Position numbers and translations under genes: made by a program. A DNA stretch of 64,000 nucleotides from Ceratodon purpureus (Eukaryota > Streptophyta > Bryopsida > Pseudoditrichales > Ditrichaceae): NCBI GenBank assembly GCA_014871385.1, contig CM026426.1, positions 95,896,572 through 95,960,571 on the forward strand, written 5' to 3'. Each line of letters begins with the position of its first letter. The first letter of the stretch is position 1. The notes under the pieces were generated by a model. It made no database searches. It saw only the letters and a list, made by a program, of their open reading frames with translations, and was not told the DNA's origin. This document shows, in pieces, positions 22,501-35,700 of the stretch.

Positions 22501-25500
22501 TTCCCCATCCCTACAAAATCACAAGTGCCAAAAAATAGTTATCAATTCCGAAAGCTCACTTTAGCGCTACAACTTAAGCGTTACGTAAGGAAAATAAGGT
22601 ACAAAATTTGATCCACAGGTTCAAAAATTGTAAAGATAAACACAAATTTTCCACATCCCCACGAAATCAAAAGTGCCAAAAATTGGTTACTAGTTCTGAA
22701 AGCTGACTTTAGCGCTACATTTTTAGCGTTACCCATGAGAAAATTGGGTACAAAATTTGAACAACTGGTTCAAAAATTGTACAAATGAACACAAATTTTC
22801 CACATCCCCACAAAATTACAAGTGCCAAAAAATGGTTTTCAGATCCGAAACTCACTTTAGCGCTACAACTGTACCGTTACCTATGAGAAAATTAGGTACA
22901 ATTTTTGAACAACGGGTTCAAAAATTGTACAAATAAAGACAAATTTTCCACATCCCCACGAAACCAAAAGTGCCAAAAATTGGTTATTAGTTCCAAAAGC
23001 TCACTTTACCGCTACAACTTTAGTGTTACCTATGAGATAATTAAGTACAAAATTTGAACAACAGGTTCAAAAATTGTACAAATGAACACAAATTTTCCGC
23101 ATCCCCACAAAATCAAAAGTGCCAAAAAATGGATTTCAGATCTGAAAACTTACTTTAGCGCTACAACTTTACCGTTACCCATGAGAAAATTAGGTACAAA
23201 ATTTGAACAACTGATTCAAAATTTGTACAAGTGAACACAAATTTTCTGCATCCGCAGGTAATCAAAAAAGCCAAAAAATGCTTGTCAGATCACAAAACTC
23301 ACTTAAGCGCTACAACTTGTCCATTATGTATGAGAAAATTAGGTACAAAATTTGAACAACTGGTTCAAAAATTGTACAAATAAACACAAAGTTTCCACAT
23401 CCCCACAAAATCACAAGTGCAAAAAAATGGTTGTCAGGTTTGAAAGCTCACTTTAGCGCTACAACTTTACCGTTACCTATGAGAAAATTGGGTACAAAAT
23501 TTTAACAACTGGTTCAAAAATTGTACAAATAAACACAAATTTTCAATATCCCTACGAAATCAAAAGTGCCACAAAATGGTTGTGAGATTCCAAAACTCAC
23601 TTTAGCGCTACAACTCTACCATTACCTATGAGAAAATTAGGTACAAAATATTAACAACTGGTTCAAAAATTGTACAAATGAACACAAATTTTCAACATCC
23701 CCACGAAATCAAAAGTGCCAAAAAATGGTTGAAAGATTCCAAAACTCACTTTAGCGCTACAACTCTACCATTACCTATGAGAAAATTAGGTACAAAATAG
23801 TAACAACTGGTTCAAAAATTGTACAAATGAACACAAATTTTCCACATCCCCACGAAATCAAAAGTGCCAAAAAATGCTTGTCACATCCTAGAGCTGACTT
23901 TAGCGCTACAACTTTACCGTTACCTATGAGAAAATTGGGTACAAAATTTGAACAACGGGTTCAAGAATTGTACAAATAAACACAAACCTTCCGCATCCCC
24001 ACAAAACCACAAGTGCCGAAAAATGGTTATCAGATCCGGAAGCTCACTTTAGCGCTACAACTTTACCGTTACCTATGAGAAAATTTGGTACAAAAATTGA
24101 ACAACTGGATCAAAAATTGTTCAAATGAACACAATTTTTTAACATCTCTATGAAATCAAAAGTGCCAAAAAATGGGTGTGAGATCCCAAAACTCACTTAA
24201 GCGCTACAACTTGTCCATTATGTATGAGAAAATTAGGTACAAGTTTTGAACAACTGGTTCAAAAATTGTACAAATAAACACAAAGTTTCCACATCCCCAC
24301 AAAATCACAAGTGCAAAAAAATGGTTGTCAGGTTTGAAAGCTCACTTTAGCGCTACAACTTTACCGTTACCTATGAGAAAATTGGGTACAAAATTTTAAC
24401 AACTGGTTCAAAAATTGTAAAAATGAACTCAAATTTTCAATATCCCCACGAAACCAAAAGTGCCAAAAAATTCTTGTCGGATCCTAAAGCTCACTTTAGC
24501 GCTACAACTTTGTGTGACCTATGAGAAAATTAGGTACAAAATTTAAACAACTGGTTTTAAAATTGTACAAATGAACACAAATTTTCCACATCACCACGAA
24601 ATCAAAAGTGCCAAAAAATGGTTGTCTGATCCTGAAGCTCACTTTAACGCTACAATTTTACTATTACCTATGAGAAAATTAAGTACAAGTTTTGACCAAT
24701 AGGTTCAAATATTGTACAAATGAACACATTTTTTTATTCCCCACGAAATCAAAAGTGCCAAAAAATGCTTGTCACATCCTAGAGCTGACTTTAGCGCTAC
24801 AACTTTACCGTTACCTATGAGAAAATTGGGTACAAAATTTGAACAACTGGTTCAAGAATCGTACAAATAAACACAATTTTTTAACATCTCTATGAAATCA
24901 AAAGTGCCAAAAAATGGGTGTGAGATCCCAAAACTCACTTTAGCGCTACAACTATTCCATTACCTATGAGAAAATTTGGTAGAAAATTTGAACAACTCGT
25001 TCAAAAATTGTACAACTGAACACTTATTTTCCACATCCTCACAAAATCAGAAGTGCCAAAAAATGGTTGTCAGATCCTAAAGCTCACTTTAGCGCTACAA
25101 CTTTAGCGTTACCTATGAGAAAATTAGGTACAAAATTTGAACAACTGGTTCAAAAATTGTACAAAAGAACACAAATTTTCCACATCCTCACAATATCACA
25201 AGTGCCAAAAAATGGTTTTCAGATCCTAAAGCTCACTTTAGCGCTACAACTTTACCGTTACCTATGAGAAAATTCGGTACAATTTTTGAACACCGGGATC
25301 AAAAATTGTACAAATGAACACAAATTTTCCACATCCCTACAAAATCACAAGTGCCAAAAAATGGTTTTCAGATCCGAAAACTCACTTTAGCGCTACAACT
25401 CTACCGTTACCTATGAGAAAAATAGGTAGAATTTTTGAACAAGGGGTTCAAAAATTGTACAAATAAACACAAATTTTCCACATCCCCACGAAAGCAAAAG

Positions 25501-26416
25501 TGCCAAAAATTGGTTATTAGTTCCAAAAGCTCACTTTAGCGCTACAACTTTAGCGTTACCTATCAGAAAATTAGGTACAATTTTTGAGCAACTGGTTCAA
25601 AAATTGTACAAATGAACACAAATTTTCCACATCCCCACGAAACCAAAAGTGCCAAAAAATTCTTGTCGGATCCTAAAGCTCACTTTAGCGCTACAACTTT
25701 GTGTGACCTATGAGAAAATTAGGTACAAAATTTAAACAACTGGTTCAAAAATTGTACAAATGAACAGAAATTTTCCACATCACCACAAAATCACAAGTGC
25801 CAAAAAATGGTTGTTTGATCCTCAAGCTCACTTTAACGCTACAATTTTACTATTACCTATGAGAAAATTAAGTACAATTTTTGACCAATAGGTTCAAAAA
25901 CTGTACAAATGAACACAAATTTTCCACATCCCCACAAAATCACAAGTGCCAAAAAATGGTTTTCAGATCCGAAAACTCACTTGAGCGCTACATTTGTACC
26001 TTTACCTATGAGAAAATTAGGTACAAGTTTTGAACAAGTGGATCAAAAATTGTACAAATGAACACAAATTTTCAACATCCCCACGAAATCAAAAGTCCCA
26101 AAAAATGGTTGTGAGATCCCAGAACTCACTTTAGCTATACATTTTTACCATTACCTATGAGAAAATTAGGTACAAATTTTGAACAACTTGTTCAAAAATT
26201 GTACAAATGAACACAAATTTTCCTCATCCCCACAAAATCAAAAGTACCAAAATATGGTTTGAGATCGGAAAACCCACTTTAGCGCTACTCCTTTACCATT
26301 ACCTTTGAGAAAATTAGGTACAAAATCTGAACATCTGGTTTAAAAACTGTACAAATGAACACAATTTTTCCTCATCCCCACGAAATCAAAAGTGCCAAAA
26401 AATGGTTGTCAGATCT
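16571..26416. repeat. 148-149 bp satellite array, about 66 monomers
   Basis: Uninterrupted head-to-tail array. Each monomer runs AAGTGCCAAAAAATGG, TTGTCAGATCCGAAAGCT, CACTTTAGCGCTACAACTTT, a CCTATGAGAAAATTAGGTAC box, TTGAACAACTGGTTCAAAAA, TTGTACAAATGAACACAAAT and TTTCCACATCCCCAC. The first starts lie at 16571, 16720, 16868, 17017, 17165 and 17314, so the period is 148-149 bp, close to one nucleosome. Left-edge monomers are nearly identical; those from about 18.2 kb on differ by roughly 10-20%. The array ends within a monomer at 26416. The length and size suit a (peri)centromeric or heterochromatic satellite. Open frames in it are chance. Confidence 0.95.
16720..18210. repeat. higher-order repeat at the left edge of the satellite
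   Basis: Three monomer types recur in order. B has CCAGTTCTAAAAATGTACAA and CCCCTTAAATC; A has TGCTTGTCACATCC or GTCACATCC and ACGGGTTC; C has TTTTCAGATCC and AACAAATAACG. The order is B-A, B-A-C, B-A-C, B-A-C-like. Type C repeats at 17314 and 17760, i.e. 446 bp = 149+148+149. Copies of a type differ by only one or a few bases. Confidence 0.8.
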
Positions 26417-26522
26417 TTGTGACCCTTCTTCACGCGGTAAGTACTCAGAATTTTTGAATTCTGAAGATGATGATTGGTTCATTCAGGTATAGAAATGAAT
26501 ATTGACATGTCGTTTGACGCAG

Positions 26523-29500
26523 GGGACAATGGCCTGAGTCGCTGAGGAGGCAGTGCAAGACTGGATAACAGACCAACCAGACTAAGACTCCAAGGCTGAG
26601 ATGAAGAATGTTGTGGAGGGAGCCGTCAAAGATGCGAAGGATAAGCTGCAAAGCACGTTCAGTAAGGAGCAGTCGGTGGCGAACCCGGCGCTCGGAAAGG
26701 CGTTTCATGCTGAGGTATGTCTCCGAATTTGGGCAAGGGTCTCGTATAACTGAGAGCTTAAAAGAGCATTGTTGGATCCGATATTTGAATTTTTGTTCAA
26801 GTAATATCGTAGTATTGTGTGTTTCTTAAAAATTATTTTGGAAAATTTGTGTTGTCCCGTGAGGTATGTCTTAATTTGGGCAAGGGTCTCGTAAAACTGA
26901 GAGCTTAAAAGAGCATTGTCGGATCCGACATTTGTATTTTTGTTCAAGTAATATCGCGGTACTGTGTGTCCCTCAAATTTTATTCTCGAAAATCTCTGCT
27001 GTTTAGTGAGGTATTTTTATAAATTTGGGCAAGGGTCTCGTAAAACCAAGAGGTCAAAAATGCATTGTCGGATCCGACATTCGTATTTTTGTTCAAGTAA
27101 TATCGCGGTACCCTCCTAGACACACAATTTATTTCTCCAAACCAGTTGTTCAATTTTTCGAATTTGAGGAGGGGTCTCTATTTTTTCGGGACGTGAAATT
27201 GTCTTGTCGGATCCGACATAAGATTTTTTGTTATATTAATTATGAGGTCCCTGTACGTATCTGTCTACCTCGGCGAGATGGCGAGATGTCGGTTATCAGC
27301 TGTCGGATCCGACAGGCATTAATGTATACAATCTATTTGTGCGGTACCGTGTTAAATTGTATGGTTAAATGTCTATTATCACCCAATTATTGGACAAATG
27401 AGCTTATATTCATGATATCGGCTTTAAAAACTAACTCTGCATGCTAGAATTTGCGAAAATAGTGCAAGTCCGTTGATGTTTGAACTACCACGAATCGTAT
27501 TGTAGGATCCGACAGTGGTTTTTGGGAAACCAAAAAACCAGGGGAACATCGTAAATTCAGGTTTTCGTGTCATCAATGTCTGGTGTTCGGTGCCAAACTA
27601 TTCAGATTTTTGCGAAGGGTCTTCAAAAAGTTTGATCTCCAGACTGCTCTATAGGATCCAACAGCGGTTTTTTCGGTGTTCAAATGTTGAGGGGATGTCG
27701 TTTTTTTCCAGATGCATGTCGTGTAACTTTGATAATCGGTGACAAATCTATTCAGATTTTTGCGAGGGGTCTTCAAAAAGTTTGATCTCCAAACTGCTCT
27801 GTAGGATCCGACAGCGGTTTTTTCGGTGCTCAAATGTTGAGGGGATGTCGTTTTTTTCAAGATGCATGTCGTATAACTTTGATAATCGGTGACAAATCTT
27901 TTGAGATTTTTGTGGGGGATCTTTATAAAGTTTGATCTCCAAACTGCTCTGTAGGATCCGACTGCGGTTTTTTCGGTGTTCAAATGTTGAGGGGATGTCG
28001 TTTTTTTCTCGATGCATGTCGTGTTAATTTGATAATCAGTGACAATCAATTGAGATTATTGTGAGGGGTCATCAGAAAGTTTGATCTCTAAACTACAATG
28101 TAGGATCGGACAACGATTTTTTTGGTGCTCAAATGTTGAGGGGATGTTGTTTTTTTTTGGATGCATGTCGTGTAAGTTTGATAATCGGTGACAATCAATT
28201 GAGATTATTATGAGGGGTCATCAGAAAGTTTGATTTCAAAACTGCTATTTAGGATCGGACAACGGTTTTTTGGTGCTCAAATGTTGTGGGGATGTTGTTT
28301 TTCTCTAGATGCATGTCGTGTAAGTTTGATAATCAATGACAATCAATTGAGATTATTGTGAGGGGTCATCAAAAAGTTTGATCTCCAAACTGCTCTGTAG
28401 GATCGGACAACGGTTTTTTTCGGTGCTCAAATGTTGTGGGGATGTCGTTTTTTTCTGGATGCATGTCGTGTAAGTTTGATAATCGGTGACAATCAATTGA
28501 GATTATTGTGAGGGGTCAGCAGAAAGTTTGATCTCAAAACTGCTATGTAGGAGCTGACAACGATTTTTTTGGTACTCAAATGTTGTGGGGATGTCATTTT
28601 TTTTCGGAATCCATGTCGTGTAAGTTTGATTAAGTTGGATGGATTTGCAGATTAAGAATCACTTTGACAAACATCCGGCGAAGGTGGAGATGATTTTGGA
28701 CAAGTTGCTTATGGTGGCGAGTGCTGTAGCATCACCAAAAGCAAAGGTAAAGTGGTTGAGGATGTGGAACGGGTCAGAAAGTTTGCGAAAGACATTAAAG
28801 TTTCTTGCGACTCCGTGCTCGGAGAATGTGCTCGGATCATGGCTTTCGAGAGCTACTTTCTGGGCTAATGTAATAATCTCCTGCTTAGCTTTGTAAACGT
28901 CCACCTTCGTTACTTCGTTTTATATGGGAGATCCTGTTAATGATTCTGTCTTAATCTCTTTCTGTGGGCTTATAAATTCTACAGATTGACAAATCCGCGG
29001 AAGCTGAGTGCGTTACTTGGCTTGAATCGATTCGAAAGGAAGAAGAGGCGTCTGAAACGGGCCCTACGGTAAGGCCGAAACGAGTCCCCATGGAGACTTA
29101 CGTGGAGAAGTAGCGAGTGCTCCTATGGGAGAAGGCTTACGGGGCATTCTTTACAGGTGCTAATGCTTACTCCAGATCACTTCCCTTTGCGTCCCAGGCT
29201 GGAACAGGCATGGCTATGAATAGGCTGGTCTATAGGTACTTTAAGCGGGAGCTCATTCCAATTGCAGTGGTAGATGCGTACCCAACAGCTTGGGAGATCT
29301 GGAAGGAGACCAATAACTTGGAGTATATGTTTACAGTGGACCAAAGAAAGGTATACAACTTGCAGCACCTCAATGAGGGATGCTGGTACCTCGAGTGCCC
29401 AAAGACTATGGTCACTGAAGAGGAGAAGGCAATCAAAGAACAGTACACAAAGAAGAAAGATGGCGAAGAGGATGTGAATGAGTTCGTTGAGGACATCCTC

Positions 29501-29587
29501 CCCCCAAATTTAGACAGTCTACTCAACTCGGATGCGCATGCTATGTCCGCAGAGATGGAGGCTGGAGATGTAAGCGCGCGAAAATGA
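26523..29587 (+). pseudogene. unknown multi-exon gene with an array-filled intron
   Basis: Exon 26523-26714 (acceptor GTTTGACGCAG, donor GAG|GTATGT) carries EEAVQDWITDQPD and MKNVVEGAVKDAKDKLQS. Exon 28651-28869 (acceptor GGATTTGCAG) starts IKNHFDKHPAKVEMILDKLL in phase and, after one missing base near 28747, continues VVEDVERVRKFAKDIKVSCD. Exon 28985-29587 (acceptor ATTCTACAG) reads IDKSAEAECVTWLES, then GAFFTGANAYSRSLPF, FKRELIPIAVVDAYP, and an acidic C-terminus. Stops in frame: two in exon 1 (TGA, TAA), one at the end of exon 2 (TAA), one TAG in exon 3 (about 29111). I do not recognise the family. The charged, helical N-terminal half and the compact aromatic-rich C-terminal half look like genuine protein. 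The 1.9-kb intron is almost wholly a tandem array. Confidence 0.5.
26715..28650. repeat. intron array with a P2 box every ~149 bp
   Basis: Two sub-arrays. At 26.70-27.25 kb the unit holds GGCAAGGGTCTCGTAAAACT, then TGTCGGATCCGACA and TTTGTATTTTTGTTCAAGTA; boxes lie at 26770, 26917, 27066 and 27205. At 27.5-28.62 kb a different unit (TTTGATCTCCAAACTGCTCT, box, GCGGTTTTTTCGGTGCTCAA, ATGCATGTCGTGTAA) has boxes at 27501, 27650, 27800, 27950, 28099, 28248, 28396 and 28546. Between them one box (27301) is off-step. The box drifts to GTAGGATCGGACAA in the last copies. Confidence 0.85.
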
Positions 29588-29599
29588 AAGAGAGGGGGT

Positions 29600-31530
29600 C
29601 AACCGAAGACGACGTCAAAGGAAACATAGCCATGAATGCGAAAGGGAGAAATTTAGGTTGTTAGATCTGACAACAAGGATTTGGTACCTCTCAAAATCGC
29701 CAAAGGTGGCAAAACAACGATAGAAAACAAAGTCTGAGAACATAAATTATAGCATCCATTACAAGTTTTTACAAAATACCTTTGAATTCAAAAGGAAGGG
29801 ATTCTAACTGTCGATTTGATAGGAAGAATTTGGTAGCTCTCAAAATTGCCGGAGGCGACAAAACCGCTAAAATACTAAGTCTAAGAACTTGAAGGATAGC
29901 ACCTATCAAGATTTCTTTGACATACCTATGAATTTAGAAGCAAGACATTTTGACTATCACACCCGATAGATGTAATAAATCTTCCAATTTTGGACATAGC
30001 CGTCAAAATTTTAGTAAAAAAAAAGACCGATTCATCCTGCTTGTGTGAAATTGCAAAACATTTTTAGTCATTTCTATGAAATAATAAGCGCCAAAAAAGG
30101 GTTGTTTGATTTGAGAGCCAAAATCGACATGAGAAATTCGGATATACCTATGGAAATACTAGGGAATAAAAATGACCAATTGATGTTCCAGCAGTGGAGT
30201 TCAACAATAGTATTAGACATCACCCTGGAATCAAAGGGGCCAAAAAAAGGCTGACTGATCCGGCCGCTGAAATCAACATAAGGATTATGGTATATCCATT
30301 GAAATATGGATGGATAAAAATGACTGTGTTATCAAGTAGATCCGAATTCACTCAACAATTTGGCATCCCCATGTTTTACAAGTGTCAAAACATTGCTGTA
30401 GGATCCGACAGCTAAATTTTGCCACACAAATTTTGGCATATCCATAGAAAAACATCATGCAAAAGATATTGATCGAGTTCAAAAGTAAAAATCTCCATCA
30501 ATATTACTGCCATACCTATAGAGAGTACTGAAAATTATGGACCAAATGATCTAGCAAATGTGAATACCTTCAACAATTTCAAACATCCGAAGAAATTCCG
30601 AAGTGTCAAAACACTCTATACGATCCGGCAGCTAAAATCCGCGTTACAAATTTTGACATACCATGGACAAACTTCATTAAAAAAGAGACCAATCACAATT
30701 TATAGCTGACATCTGCGTCACAATATATCACATATCCATGCACAAAGAAGAGTTATTAAGAGACGAGCTGATCCAGCATACGCGAACTTGCCTAACAAAT
30801 CTAGACATCCCCATGTATATGTATCACGTGAAGCTTGTACGATGTGCATTTGAACCATATTATCCTTGTAATGAATCAAAAACCTACATCTTGCATCTTC
30901 TATAGATTTTCAAATATGAACTTGCATAATGGTTTTGATATTCCGCAACATTAATGATTACTCTCTCAAACTTAAATGTTATTATCCATCTTGAGGAATA
31001 TGCAATTAGCAATACAAATTAAATTTGAAGATGCGTAGGATGTATATTATGTAGACCATAAAGTCAGTTTGTATGGCATGTAATCAATATTATGATTGCC
31101 TAGCTTCGACGTTTGAATACCAAAAAAAAGATTTATATTTGAATATTGAATTTTTTGCTTCAATGTAGGCCTATAATTTGTGGCATAAACTTATAATGTG
31201 TCAATCCGATTTCCTTGGATTACGGTAAAGTGATCAATACATACAACTGCCATACATTACTGTCTCGATGTTTCCCCGGGGGGAATGTAGGGGCGGAGAA
31301 TATTTTACAAAATTTAGTAATTTTAGGACCAATTTCCTAGAAGAAAATTGCTACCTTTGCTCTCAAAATGGGCAAAGTGGGGAGCACATGGGACGCACAG
31401 GGAGCACACGGGGCGGTTGAAGGCGAACAAATCCGGACACAAAGGATATCAAACGGATATTCAGGTTCCCGGGTCTGGTCCCCTCAAGATCATAAGGTAG
31501 CCAAAACGTATTGTCGGATCCGACAATCAC
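29600..31530. repeat. diverged satellite-related monomers
   Basis: Old relatives of the main satellite. AAGCGCCAAAAAAGGGTTGT at 30086, AGGGGCCAAAAAAAGGCTG at 30234 and AAGTGTCAAAACATTGCTGT at 30380 are 148 and 146 bp apart; another lies at 30601. They keep the order of boxes (GCCAAAA, GATCC box, ACCTATGGAAATACTAGG, AATGACCAA). The 30380 copy has a full GTAGGATCCGACAGC box where the main satellite has GTCAGATCCGAAAGC. From about 30.8 to 31.3 kb similarity fades into AT-rich sequence. Confidence 0.7.
31512..31525. repeat. isolated perfect P2 box
   Basis: TGTCGGATCCGACA, a perfect 14-bp palindrome outside any clear monomer, in a unique-looking stretch. Confidence 0.75.
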
Positions 31531-32700
31531 ATTTTGAGTTCAAAGAAACTCGCCGACCTTGGTTACAACCCTAATTATCTCCCCGGTTTCCAAACCTATG
31601 TATAGGGTGAGCCACTTTCACGAGATTGTAATGAGGGCAGCTCACGATGCTTCACATCTAAGGTACCGCTCTTCGGCATGGATCATGGGTCTAACATCAA
31701 ACTGCAACGTGGGCGGGAGACTCTACGCTTGGTTCCTAAGAGGTGCGGGGTTCGGTTCCCAGCTGTACGATACTACTGCACTCCTTGTCGAGCTTCTTGG
31801 AAATTTCTGCTTGTGCCCGACTAATCTCGCTCCGCTGGCTTTTTCTCAGGGCGGGTTTGTGGGGCAAGGGGGTCTTCTTTGGTCTAAAAAACGCTGGTTT
31901 GAAGCTCCGTCTTGCATCATGGATTTCTACTTTTTCAGCATCTAGAATAATCAATTACTTCTGCAACAAATTTATTACCCATTTTTACAGTTTTGCACGT
32001 TTACTTGAAGCTGAATATATTTCTTTCTCAAAGCGGGTGCACAGCCATGTGTCTTTGAGAAGAGGCACCGTGAGCAAGCCCTACAAGCGGACAGTAGTTG
32101 GCGAGGTGGCTTACAAGGCTGACAGCGTGGAGTTGACAACAAGCATGCGCAATGTCCTCACCTATGTCCAATTTAGGTAGTTTTGCAAAGATGCATTATA
32201 AAATGCAATTAATATGAATATTTAAAACTTGATGTATGAATAAAAATTATACATTTTGAATTTTAGATTCTATCTATACGATTAGATCTATGACTACTAT
32301 TACTAATCTTATTTATTAATCTTGAAACATAAAATAAAAAATTAGTTTGTATTTCATTTACGAATAAGATATTGATAATAAATAGATGAAATTTGTTGTA
32401 ATGGATCATAACGTAGTACTTTAGTTGTAGTGATTGTTTGGGAGTCTGAGCGTAGTGCCTCACCCCACCCATTCACCTTCCAAAACCAAGACAGACCGGA
32501 GGAGTAAGACTAGAACGTGATGCTAGTATATGCTAGTTTTTACTAGACAGCTCAACCTTACCGACATTCAAATTTTGTATTAAAAATATTATATAACAAA
32601 AGTACTACAACAATTTTCCACGGTAATAGGCTCCGCATTACAGACCCCGGCGATCAATTTTGCAACCCCGGCGCCAAAAATTTCTACTCACTTTTGAACC
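31530..32700. other. no supported gene
   Basis: Contains an open stretch at 31743-32180 without recognisable features, and AT-rich sequence from 32.2 kb. I see no repeat unit, RNA gene or splice-supported exon. Confidence 0.35.
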
Positions 32701-32701
32701 C

Positions 32702-32757
32702 CGGCGGTGAAATTCTCTGCTCTCTGCTCACTGCTCACTGCTCACCGCTGCCACACT
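32702..32757 (-). repeat. GTGTGGCAGCGGTGAGC repeat, copy 2 (inverse)
   Basis: On the minus strand: GTGTGGCAGCGGTGAGCAGT, tandem GAGCAGTGAGCAG, then GAATTTCACCGCCGGGG. This matches the series at 12273-12330 in the opposite direction. It overlaps the last codons of the minus-strand gene that ends at 32728, so that gene's end was formed by the repeat. Confidence 0.65.
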
Positions 32758-35700
32758 AGCTTCGCTGCCATCATCACCATCATCACCACCATCATTGGTT
32801 ACCAATTTATCTGGGTCAACAGTATCCTTGTAAAGTATGTCCCATATCTGCTTCGACGTCTTCTGAGCGTGTTCTTTATCATCGTCAGAGAAGACAACTT
32901 CGAGGACCATGGCTTCATTTTCCTGTAGACATGCAGGCGATAAGAACATGTATGAAATGCGAACAACACACTCTAACCAAATGTCACGTTCAATTTCATT
33001 GCGTAAGGGTTCAGAAGTGTCGGGAAATGTGGACAGAAGTGCATGATTTATCGAGGGATCCCTCGATGATTTGAGAACCCCTATACCGTCATTCTAGACG
33101 TTAACCGTCCATCAAGGGATCCCCCGATAAATCTTGCATCCGTGAAGACATATTAGGAAACACTGAGGCTGAGAACAAAATGCATATATGGCGAGTACTA
33201 TAAATGGAGAACATCTGCATAATAAGCCTCAAGAACAACAGCCTATTCGCACAAGTGTGAAATAAAGTGGAAGCATTCGAGTCACTGAAAGAGAAATTTA
33301 TAATATGACTTCAGCATTTGAAGGGTGCAGACAGAGTACTTACAAGTCCAAGGTGGGTGAAGTGAGCCCCGCCGTCACACATTTACGAGTACCATGTTAT
33401 CTTTGATGTGATGCTGAAAGAGAGTAGAAAGCGCGGCCAGCTTAATCGTTGGTCGACCAGGTCGTTTCCATTGCTGGATGGTTTCCGTAATGTCCTTGGC
33501 CAGGTACACTGCGTCGAATGGTCTCTTCCCCGCAAAGAAATCCCCGAAGCATTCCTTCGTCAACTGCGTTGGCGAATAAGCGAAGCAAAAAATCATGTAC
33601 ACAACATACGAAGAACCCAACTCCGGCTCGGGAAATCCGTCCTCGCGGGAAGGGACGTAGTGGATCACATGCCAGTTCCACAACCTCCTCTTTGCTGTCC
33701 TCGTGCGCGTTTCAATGTGCAATAGTGTCGCATGGAATCCCGCCGCATCTGTGAATAGAACTGCTCCTGAGCGTGCAAAGACCTGGGGCTGTTTCGTTCC
33801 TGGCCTTCTAGAGGACCGAATATCCGAGTCAGCATGTTCTCGGCCAGCCCCTGAGCTTTCACTGGCATGTCAGCGATCGCATCAAACAGGAAGTACATGA
33901 ATATGTGTACTTTTTCCCCTCCTCTCCAATGATACACTTCTTCACTTCCTAGAAGGCCAGAAATGTCGGGCCTAACCCGGTCCGTAAGCATGCACTTGTA
34001 CTTTGTTTCGAACCCCCTCTGGATGTGCGATGCCACACTTGCTTGCTCTTGTACCATGTTGTGTGCGTCCCACATCACCTTAACAAAGTCAGGAACGTCG
34101 GCAGGATCAGACGTCTTGTTGAGGTTCCTGTTTCGGTCGTCCAACCACTTCTTCCCCGCAGCCGTTGCATACGCCCTATCCAGCGAGCTCTCCAGCTCCG
34201 CGCGAGTGATGTTCTTCACGTCGGCAAACTCGTCCCATTCATGTGCAAGATACATTACGTATGTGCTCTTACAGCATGGAAGCTCCCAACCACAATAGTT
34301 GCTCATCAACTCGTTCTTCATACATCTGATCAGTCTTTCCCTATTCCCTGCTATTTTAAGGGACAGTAATCTTGCCACTTTATCACCTTTGGTGGCCTTC
34401 GATCCCTTCACAGAGATTTCTTTCCTCTCTACAAGGTCAGCAAGGTAGTGGATATCCGCTGAGCGCATGCCGTATAGCAGTTTTAAGTCATTCTGGACAA
34501 AAGGCTTACGCTTGAGGTCATAGTTCGTCTGCACATTCCCTTGCGCATTTGGCAGCTTCCCCTTCATGTACCGTTTTCAATCTCCACCCATCGGTCAACG
34601 GCCGTGTCGTCTTCAATAAACAGTAGCGGTATCTTGCACTCCCTTAGCTCTGATTCCTTACATTTGTGAAGATCGATGCGAGAGCTGGAGTAAATTGCTG
34701 CATACCACACGTCGGGGGAGGGGTTAGTAGCGCTCTCCGATAAGGAAGTTGCCATCGGGGGATCCCCCAATGATGGGAAGTATGAGGAATACTCTAAGAG
34801 GCCATATACATTTCTACAACTCGGATCATCGGGGGATCTTTCGATGAGGGAGGGAATACAGACTTACCAGGAACTCTATAGGGTGCTGCCATCCCTGTAA
34901 AGCTGGCATCGGACACTTCAACTCTTTCCACTTGATTCTGGCATTGAGCACCTGCATTATAAATGTGTGCTCCTTCTATGGGCCGGCCATATCCTGGTTT
35001 AGGACACGTGAGAGGAGCATGAGCTAGATGTGCTCAGGCTTGGGCGCCCACACTGGGATGATTGAGAACTTCGACGCCTTGTCTTTGTCAGCCCCATCAA
35101 TTTCCCCACTCTCGACGAGATCTCAGTAACACTGAACCGTATGGTGGCCCCCAATGATGTAGAAGTTCGTGGAGCTCTTTATCTGATTCTTTTCCGAAGG
35201 TTTATTGAAATACTCTACGCGTTTATCTTCTCCATACGGTCCCTTTTTGAGTGGAAGTACAGTGATTTCTCTATCTGTTCCACTGTACCTCGGAGCGATG
35301 CGCGCCTGGTTCGTCAAGGCTTTTAACCTGTTCGGAACAAGTCCTCGGTAGACGATTGAACCTGGAGGGGCCCTATGCAGCTTTGAGAAAAGTACAGTTA
35401 TTGGCGCTTCCTTCTCATCCTTCAGCCTCTCGTGGCCCCACTTGTATAGGGGTTCAAACGCCTCGCTGTACAAGTTCTTCATCTCTGTCTGCTTGGTCTT
35501 GTCCAGCTTCTCAATATCCAAAGCTGACATTGTCACACACTGCTGAAGAGTGAGCTTGTCATCACCCTTTCCCTTCTTACCCTTCCCTGTGTCCGGCACC
35601 GCAGTTTCCCCGTCATTGATCAAGGATGATTTCTGTTTTGTGCCCCGCGTCTTGGTAGGAGTAGACGCAGTCGGAGCTTGCGATGGAACAGGAGCAGCAG

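Noticed and set aside
16685-25267. Short open frames repeated within the satellite.
   Set aside because: They are the same monomer translated again and again and change with each substitution.
31729-31759. tRNA-like A and B boxes (GGTTCGGTTCC).
   Set aside because: The two boxes would be only about 6 bp apart and no cloverleaf can be drawn.
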